Source: DATEJJ01 sp039649115 (lineage in GTDB: Bacteria > Actinomycetota > Actinomycetes > Mycobacteriales > Micromonosporaceae). From it: 36,178 nt of DNA. A program made the position numbers and the translations under genes. The notes beneath the pieces are model-generated. The model saw nothing but the letters and a program-made list of their open reading frames with translations, had not been told where the DNA came from and did not search any database. Of the stretch, positions 31,627 through 36,178 are shown piece after piece; position 1 is the first letter of the stretch; each line of letters begins with the position of its first letter. The DNA is taken from positions 1 through 36,178 of the forward strand of contig JBBWZQ010000304.1 in assembly GCA_039649115.1 (NCBI GenBank), written 5' to 3'.

Positions 31627-32721
31627 ATGACGCATCTTCACCTGGCCGTCGCGCTGGACGGCGCGGGTTGGCATCCGGCGGCGTGGCGGGAGCCGGACGC
31701 GCGTGCGGCCGAGGTGTTCCGCGCGGGCTACTGGGTCGATCTGGTACGGGAGGCGGAGCGGGGCCTGCTGGACTTCGTCACCATCGAGGACTCGCTGGGT
31801 CCCCGGCCACCGCGGCTGGACGCGGTACTGGTCGCCGCGCGGGTGGCGCCGCTGACCCGGCACGTCGGGCTGGTCCCGACGGCGACCGTGACGCACACCG
31901 AACCGTTCCACGTCGCCAAGGCGATCGCCACGCTGGACTACGTGAGCACCGGCCGCGCCGGATGGCGGGTACAGGTGTCGACGCGACCGGACGAGGCCGC
32001 GCACTTCGGCCGCCGCACCGTCGCTCCGCACGACCCGGACCTGTTCGCGGAGGCGGCGGACCACGTCGAGGTGGTGCGCCGGCTGTGGGACAGCTGGGAG
32101 GATGACGCGGAGATCCGCGACGCCGCCACCGGACGCTTCATCGACCGGGACAAGCTGCACCACATCGACTTCGAGGGCCGGTGGTTCAGCGTCAAGGGGC
32201 CGTCGATCGTGCCCCGGCCGCCGCAGGGCCAGCCGGTCGTCGCCGCGCTGGCGCACGGCAGCCTGGCGTACGGACTGGCCGCCCGCGCCGCCGACGTGGT
32301 GTTCACCACGCCCGCCGGCCCGGACCATGCCCAGGCGATCGTGGCGGGGATCCGCAACGGACCCGCGCATGTCTTCGCGGACGTGCTCGTGTTCCTGGAC
32401 GAGACGCGGGCGCGCGCGGCCGGACGCAAGGCGCGGCTGGACGATCTGGCCGGCGCGCCGTACGAGTCCGCGGCGCTCACGTTCGTCGGCACCCCGCCAC
32501 AACTGGCCGATCTCCTGCAGGACTGGCAGCGGGCCGGCCTGAGCGGGTACCGGTTGCGCCCGGGTACCGTCCCGCACGACCTGGTCGCGATCACCCGCCG
32601 GCTGGTACCGGAACTGCGGCGGCGTGGCGCGTTCCGGCGCGGGTACGAGGCCGGCACCCTGCGCGGGCTGCTCGGCCTGCCCCGCCCGGCCAACCGGTAC
32701 GCGCGGCGCGGTGCGCCGTGA
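31627..32721 (+). CDS. LLM-class flavin-dependent monooxygenase 1
   Basis: The 364-aa TIM-barrel protein of the luciferase-like group shows AVALDGAGWHPAAWR near the start, LLDFVTIEDSLGPRP, VGLVPTATVTHTEPFHVAKAIATLDYVSTGRAGWRVQVST, and FEGRWFSVKGPSIVPRPPQGQPVV, typical of NtaA/SnaA/DszA-like enzymes. It should use FMNH2 and O2 to oxidise an organosulfur or related substrate. ATG 31627 matches the family start. An in-frame ATG at 31558 that overlaps the previous stop would add 23 residues lacking family resemblance. The stop overlaps the next gene by 4 bp. Confidence 0.9.
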   Translation: MTHLHLAVALDGAGWHPAAWREPDARAAEVFRAGYWVDLVREAERGLLDFVTIEDSLGPRPPRLDAVLVAARVAPLTRHVGLVPTATVTHTEPFHVAKAIATLDYVSTGRAGWRVQVSTRPDEAAHFGRRTVAPHDPDLFAEAADHVEVVRRLWDSWEDDAEIRDAATGRFIDRDKLHHIDFEGRWFSVKGPSIVPRPPQGQPVVAALAHGSLAYGLAARAADVVFTTPAGPDHAQAIVAGIRNGPAHVFADVLVFLDETRARAAGRKARLDDLAGAPYESAALTFVGTPPQLADLLQDWQRAGLSGYRLRPGTVPHDLVAITRRLVPELRRRGAFRRGYEAGTLRGLLGLPRPANRYARRGAP

Positions 32722-34055
32722 CCAAGCAGATCCACCTCGCGGCCCACTTCCCCGGCGTGAACAACACCACGGTGTGGAGCGACCCCCGCTCAGGCAGCCA
32801 CATCGAGTTCGGCTCGTTCGTACGCTTCGCCCAGATCGCCGAGCGCGCGAAGTTCGACTTCCTCTTCCTCGCCGAGGGGCTGCGCCTGCGCGAGCAGGGC
32901 GGCCAGATCCACGATCTGGACGTGGTGGGCCGGCCGGACACCTTCGCCGTACTGGCCGCGCTGGCCGCCGTCACCGACCGGCTGGGGCTGGCCGGCACCA
33001 TCAACTCCACGTTCAACGAGCCCTACGAGGTGGCCCGGCAGTTCGCCACGCTGGACCACCTGTCGGACGGGCGGGCCGGGTGGAACGTGGTCACCTCGTG
33101 GGACGCGTTCACCGGGGAGAACTTCCGCCGCGCCGGCTTCCTGCCCGAGGCCGACCGGTACTCCCGGGCGGAGCAGTTCCTCCGTACCGCGTGGGAGCTG
33201 TTCGACTCGTGGCGGGGTGACGAGATCGCGGCCGACAAGGACAGCGGCAGGTACCTCACCGACCCGGCGGCCGGCTCCTTCGCCCATCGCGACGCGCACT
33301 TCGACATCGCCGGCCGGTTCACCGTGCCGCGCAGCCCGCAGGGCCGGCCCGTCATCCTGCAGGCCGGCGACTCGGACGCGGGCCGCGAGTTCGCCGCCGC
33401 CACCGCCGACGCCATCTTCAGCCGCTACGCCACGCTGGCCGAGGGCCAGGCGTTCTACGCCGACGTCAAGGGACGGCTGGCCCGCCACGGCCGCCGGCCG
33501 GAGCAGTTGCTCATCCTGCCCGCCGCGACGTTCGCGCTCGGCGACACCGACGCCGAGGCGCACGAATACGCCGATGTGGTCAGGCGCCAGCAGGTGAGCG
33601 GGCAGACCGCGATCCGCTTCCTGGAACAGGTCTGGAACCGGGATCTGAGCGGCTACGATCCGGACGGTCCGCTGCCCGAGGTGGACCCGCTGGTGGGCGA
33701 GAACACGATCGCGCGTGGCCGGGCCAGCGTCCGCATGTTCAAGGACCCGGTGGCCACCGTAAAGCAGTGGCGCGAACTGGCCGAAGCCAAGAAACTGTCC
33801 ATCAGGGACCTGGTGATCGACGTCAGCGGGCGGCAGACCTTCATCGGCTCCCCGGCCACCGTCGCCCGGACCATCGACACCCTGGTGCAGCGGGACGCCA
33901 GCGACGGCTTCATACTGGTACCCCATGTGACCCCGGACGGCCTGGCCGACTTCGCCGACACCGTCATACCACTGCTCCAGGAGCGAGGCGTGTTCCGCAC
34001 CGGATACACCGGCACCACCCTGCGCGACCACCTCGGCCTGGACGCCCTGCCGTGA
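32718..34055 (+). CDS. LLM-class flavin-dependent monooxygenase 2 (NtaA/DszA/DmoA-like)
   Basis: The 445-aa protein opens QIHLAAHFPGVNNTTVWSDP and carries FDFLFLAEGLRLREQGG, LAGTINSTFNEPYEVARQF, LSDGRAGWNVVTSWD and a long C-terminal extension, as in the nitrilotriacetate, dimethyl-sulfide and dibenzothiophene-sulfone monooxygenase group. It should cleave a C-S or C-N bond with FMNH2 and O2. GTG 32718 overlaps the previous stop as GTGA, and its own stop overlaps the GNAT gene in the same way, so the three are tightly coupled. The exact substrate is open; the Cys leader and opposing sulfonate importer favour sulfur scavenging. Confidence 0.92.
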   Translation: MTKQIHLAAHFPGVNNTTVWSDPRSGSHIEFGSFVRFAQIAERAKFDFLFLAEGLRLREQGGQIHDLDVVGRPDTFAVLAALAAVTDRLGLAGTINSTFNEPYEVARQFATLDHLSDGRAGWNVVTSWDAFTGENFRRAGFLPEADRYSRAEQFLRTAWELFDSWRGDEIAADKDSGRYLTDPAAGSFAHRDAHFDIAGRFTVPRSPQGRPVILQAGDSDAGREFAAATADAIFSRYATLAEGQAFYADVKGRLARHGRRPEQLLILPAATFALGDTDAEAHEYADVVRRQQVSGQTAIRFLEQVWNRDLSGYDPDGPLPEVDPLVGENTIARGRASVRMFKDPVATVKQWRELAEAKKLSIRDLVIDVSGRQTFIGSPATVARTIDTLVQRDASDGFILVPHVTPDGLADFADTVIPLLQERGVFRTGYTGTTLRDHLGLDALP

Positions 34056-34756
34056 CCACCTCCATCGACGACCGGGTCCTGGACAACCCCGTGTGGGCCG
34101 CCCTCACCGGCCCCCACGCGCACCTCGCCGAGCGCCACGGGCGGACCGCCCGGTACCCCACGGACGTCTCGCCGTTCGTCGCACTGTCCGACGACCACGA
34201 CGACCGCGTCTGGTCCGAACTGGCCCGGCTGGTCGGCCCGGGCGGCTCGGTGCTCCTCGCCGGCGGTGCCGCCGCCACCCCGCCACCGGACTGGGAAACG
34301 GTGATGCAGCTCCCAGGTGTCCAGCTCACCGGGTCTACTGTGGACGGTGTCGGCGAACCGGCGGCGGAACGCCTCACCCCCGGGGCCATCCCCGAGATGC
34401 TCGATCTGGTGGAGCGCACCCGGCCCGGCCCGTTCCTCCCCCGTACCATGGAAATGGGCACCTATCTGGGCATCCGCCGCCACGGCCGGCTCGTCGCCAT
34501 GGCCGGGGAACGCCTGCGGCCGCCGGGCTGGACCGAGATCAGCGCCGTGTGCACCGACCCGGCCCACCGGGGCGAGGGCCTGGCCACCAGGCTGATCCTC
34601 GCCGTCGTGGCGGGCATCCGGGCCCGCGGCGAGACCCCGTTCCTGCACGCCGCCGCGGACAACACCGGCGCCCTCCGCCTCTATCGAACACTGGGCTTCC
34701 GGCTACGCCGCCAGGTCATCTTCCACCTGGTACGGGTGCCCGCCCGGCACCGCTGA
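34052..34756 (+). CDS. GNAT-family N-acetyltransferase (FR47-like)
   Basis: The 234-aa protein has an N-terminal half of low similarity and a C-terminal GNAT core. MAGERLRPPGWTEISAVCTDPAHRGEGLATRLILAVV carries the acetyl-CoA pyrophosphate loop (R/Q-x-x-G-x-G/A as HRGEGLA), and AADNTGALRLYRTLGFRL is the C-terminal motif of FR47-type enzymes. It should acetylate an amine; in organosulfur clusters such enzymes may acetylate a substrate such as a Cys conjugate (speculative). GTG 34052 overlaps the previous stop by 4 bp. The last 41 bp overlap the end of the convergent membrane-protein gene. Confidence 0.87.
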   Translation: MTTSIDDRVLDNPVWAALTGPHAHLAERHGRTARYPTDVSPFVALSDDHDDRVWSELARLVGPGGSVLLAGGAAATPPPDWETVMQLPGVQLTGSTVDGVGEPAAERLTPGAIPEMLDLVERTRPGPFLPRTMEMGTYLGIRRHGRLVAMAGERLRPPGWTEISAVCTDPAHRGEGLATRLILAVVAGIRARGETPFLHAAADNTGALRLYRTLGFRLRRQVIFHLVRVPARHR

Positions 34757-35459
34757 CCGGCGGTTCACCGGAAGATCCGGCGGGCCGGCGTTGCCGCAGC
34801 AGGAACGCGGTGAGGAGGCCGAACGACACGACCGCCAACGACTCCGCGAGCCACAGCAGCCACTCCGGCACCTTCCGGGTGTCCGGCTTGCCGGTCCAGC
34901 GCAGCTCACCGAAGATGTCGAAGCGGGTCGCGCCCGCGCTGGCGTGCACCTGCCAGGCGCCGACCAGATGGGGATGGCCGGGATCGGCCTGTACCGCGGG
35001 TGGCCGCTGCTGACCCATCCAGTGGATGCGGTGGTCGTGCCACCGCACCGTGCCGGTGGCACCGATCTGCCGCCACATCGGGGCGACCGAGCCGGTGTCC
35101 TGCCCGGTGGGCACCGAGTCGGCGAACAGGCTGCGGTTGAGGTACGTCGTCTGCGACAGGGCATTCTCCGCCACCACCGTGGCGGTCACCCGCAGGTACG
35201 GCTCCCCCGTGTAACCGAGCACCGCGACGTCCGTGGCACCCGTGTTCGTCAGCTCGATGAAGTCGCCCGCCGGGTCGACCCGCACGCTGACCCCGGCCGG
35301 TGCGGGCAGCACCCTGGTCAGGCTGCTGCGGTAGTAGGTCGCGTCCGGTACCGCCTGCTGCCCCCCGACATGCGCGCCGGCGGCACCGGCCGGGAACACG
35401 ACCGCGGCCAGCGCGGTCGCCGCGGCGACGCCCGGCCCGAGGCGAGTCCCGATGCCCAT
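34716..35459 (-). CDS. Exported membrane-anchored protein of unknown function
   Basis: The 247-aa protein has a signal peptide at 1-29 with cleavage near AGA-H, an extracytoplasmic beta-rich region, and a C-terminal membrane helix (~201-221) followed by Arg. The segment WHDHRIHWM at 140-148, with three His, one Asp and one Met, resembles a metal-binding surface. I do not recognise the family with certainty. ATG 35459 begins the signal peptide cleanly; the ATG at 35531 would precede it with non-hydrophobic residues. It is divergent from the GH3 gene and overlaps the end of the GNAT gene by 41 bp. Confidence 0.72.
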   Translation of the reverse strand: MGIGTRLGPGVAAATALAAVVFPAGAAGAHVGGQQAVPDATYYRSSLTRVLPAPAGVSVRVDPAGDFIELTNTGATDVAVLGYTGEPYLRVTATVVAENALSQTTYLNRSLFADSVPTGQDTGSVAPMWRQIGATGTVRWHDHRIHWMGQQRPPAVQADPGHPHLVGAWQVHASAGATRFDIFGELRWTGKPDTRKVPEWLLWLAESLAVVSFGLLTAFLLRQRRPAGSSGEPPVSGAGRAPVPGGR

Positions 35460-35607
35460 GGCCTGATTGTCGGTGACCGGCCCACCTGCAATGACGAAGA
35501 TGAACGAGTTGTCATCTGCGGCAATCCCCATCAACTGACATCTATCGGTTGACAGCGGTGGCCCACCCCGTTCCGGGTCCGACGGTTGGTCAGGATAATG
35601 GAGCGTC
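35460..35607. promoter_or_regulatory. Divergent promoter region of the exported-protein and GH3 genes
   Basis: The 148 bp between the two divergent genes include TTGACA near 35549 and GGATAATGG at 35593-35601. They are too far apart to pair as one promoter. GATAAT lies only 8 nt before the GH3 ATG, so either the GH3 message is nearly leaderless or the match is chance. Confidence 0.3.
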
Positions 35608-36178
35608 ATGGATGGGCGTGGTGGCCGGCGGGCGGGCGTCGCGATACTGCTGAGCGGCGTTGCCGCCGTGGTCGCGATCGTCGGCCTGCAGCCGGCTCCC
35701 CCGGCCTACCCGCAAGCGACGGCACCGATCTACCTGGACACCCGCCACAGCTTCGCGGAGCGCGCCGCCGACCTCGTGTCCCGGATGACGCCGCGCGAGA
35801 AGGTGGCGCAACTGCACACCAACAGCTCCCCCGCGATCAAGCGCCTGGGCGTGCAGCCGTACACCTACTGGAGCGAGGGCCAGCACGGCGTCAACCGGCT
35901 GGGCGCGGATACCGCCGAGGGTCGCGACGGAGCGGTGGACGACGTCCGCGCGACCAGCTTCCCGACGAACTTCGCCTCGTCGATGAGTTGGGATCCCGAG
36001 CTGCTCTACCGGGAGACCACGGCGATCTCGGACGAGGCGCGGGGCTTTCTCGACAAGTCGCTGTTCGGCTCCGGCCAGCACAACCTCGGCCCGGACGTGC
36101 ACGACTACGGCTCTCTGACGTACTGGGCGCCCACCGTCAACCTGGACCGGGATCCGCGCTGGGGCCGCACCGACGAGG
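35608..36178 (+). CDS. Secreted GH3-family glycosidase (5' part only)
   Basis: 190 codons are visible from ATG 35608 (GGAGCG upstream) and the gene runs off the window. Residues 1-34 are a signal peptide (basic RGGRRAG then VAILLSGVAAVVAIVG). The N-terminal GH3 barrel follows: FAERAADLVSRMTPREKVAQL near 49-69, then YTYWSEGQHGVNRLG at 85-99, and near the edge YWAPTVNLDRDPRWGR, which carries residues of the substrate pocket in beta-glucosidases and beta-xylosidases. Substrate specificity cannot be judged without the catalytic Asp region downstream. Confidence 0.88.
   Translation, partial: MDGRGGRRAGVAILLSGVAAVVAIVGLQPAPPAYPQATAPIYLDTRHSFAERAADLVSRMTPREKVAQLHTNSSPAIKRLGVQPYTYWSEGQHGVNRLGADTAEGRDGAVDDVRATSFPTNFASSMSWDPELLYRETTAISDEARGFLDKSLFGSGQHNLGPDVHDYGSLTYWAPTVNLDRDPRWGRTDE

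Overview
This is a very GC-rich chromosomal window, about 36 kb, from a filamentous-type actinomycete. The evidence is strong GC at third codon positions, frequent GTG and TTG starts, many 4-bp ATGA/GTGA gene overlaps, a CIRCE-controlled groEL, SigB-like promoters and Cys-containing leader peptides of the kind found in actinobacterial sulfur operons. Micromonosporaceae is possible, but the family cannot be fixed from this sequence alone. No rRNA, tRNA, CRISPR array, insertion sequence or integrase was seen.

Layout. (1) 1-3577, minus strand: a two-gene glycosylation operon, made of a GT2-GtrA protein with a C-terminal HprK-like P-loop domain and a GT39-type membrane transferase cut by the window edge. 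(2) 3578-4287: an AT-rich gene-poor island. (3) 4288-11580: a stress-type accessory island with a small acidic protein, a decayed phosphoribosyltransferase/erythromycin-esterase fusion, two DUF2267 proteins (one with a PCD-like tail), a DEAD-box RNA helicase coupled to a GT4 glycosyltransferase, a GH130 glycosidase and a 66-aa protein. (4) 11601-13302: an orphan groEL under CIRCE. (5) 13527-19358: a secreted GH16 glucanase with a ricin-type domain, a 57-bp tandem repeat, a MerR two-gene unit with its own operator, a secreted phosphoesterase, a FUSC-type membrane protein and a ROK repressor.

(6) 19517-27252, minus strand: a compact biosynthetic gene set. It holds an EntF/DhbF-like one-module NRPS (C-A-T-TE, predicted to load tyrosine or a related aromatic), a nitroreductase, an acyl-CoA ligase and a GT1 glycosyltransferase, with overlapping or closely spaced genes. 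(7) 27376-34756: two divergent organosulfur operons. The minus-strand one encodes an SsuCBA-type sulfonate ABC transporter and an FMN reductase and runs on towards the NRPS genes. The plus-strand one encodes a flavin reductase, two LLM flavin monooxygenases and a GNAT acetyltransferase. Each begins with a short Cys-containing leader peptide whose ATG lies exactly where a leaderless transcript would start. (8) 34716-36178: a membrane-anchored exported protein of unknown function and the start of a secreted GH3 glycosidase.

The signals most worth following are the paired leaderless leader peptides controlling the divergent sulfur operons and possibly the adjoining NRPS genes, an iterated palindrome (GTCCACNGTGGAC) scattered through genes and one promoter, the three-part glycosyltransferase fusion, and the remnant of the esterase fusion.
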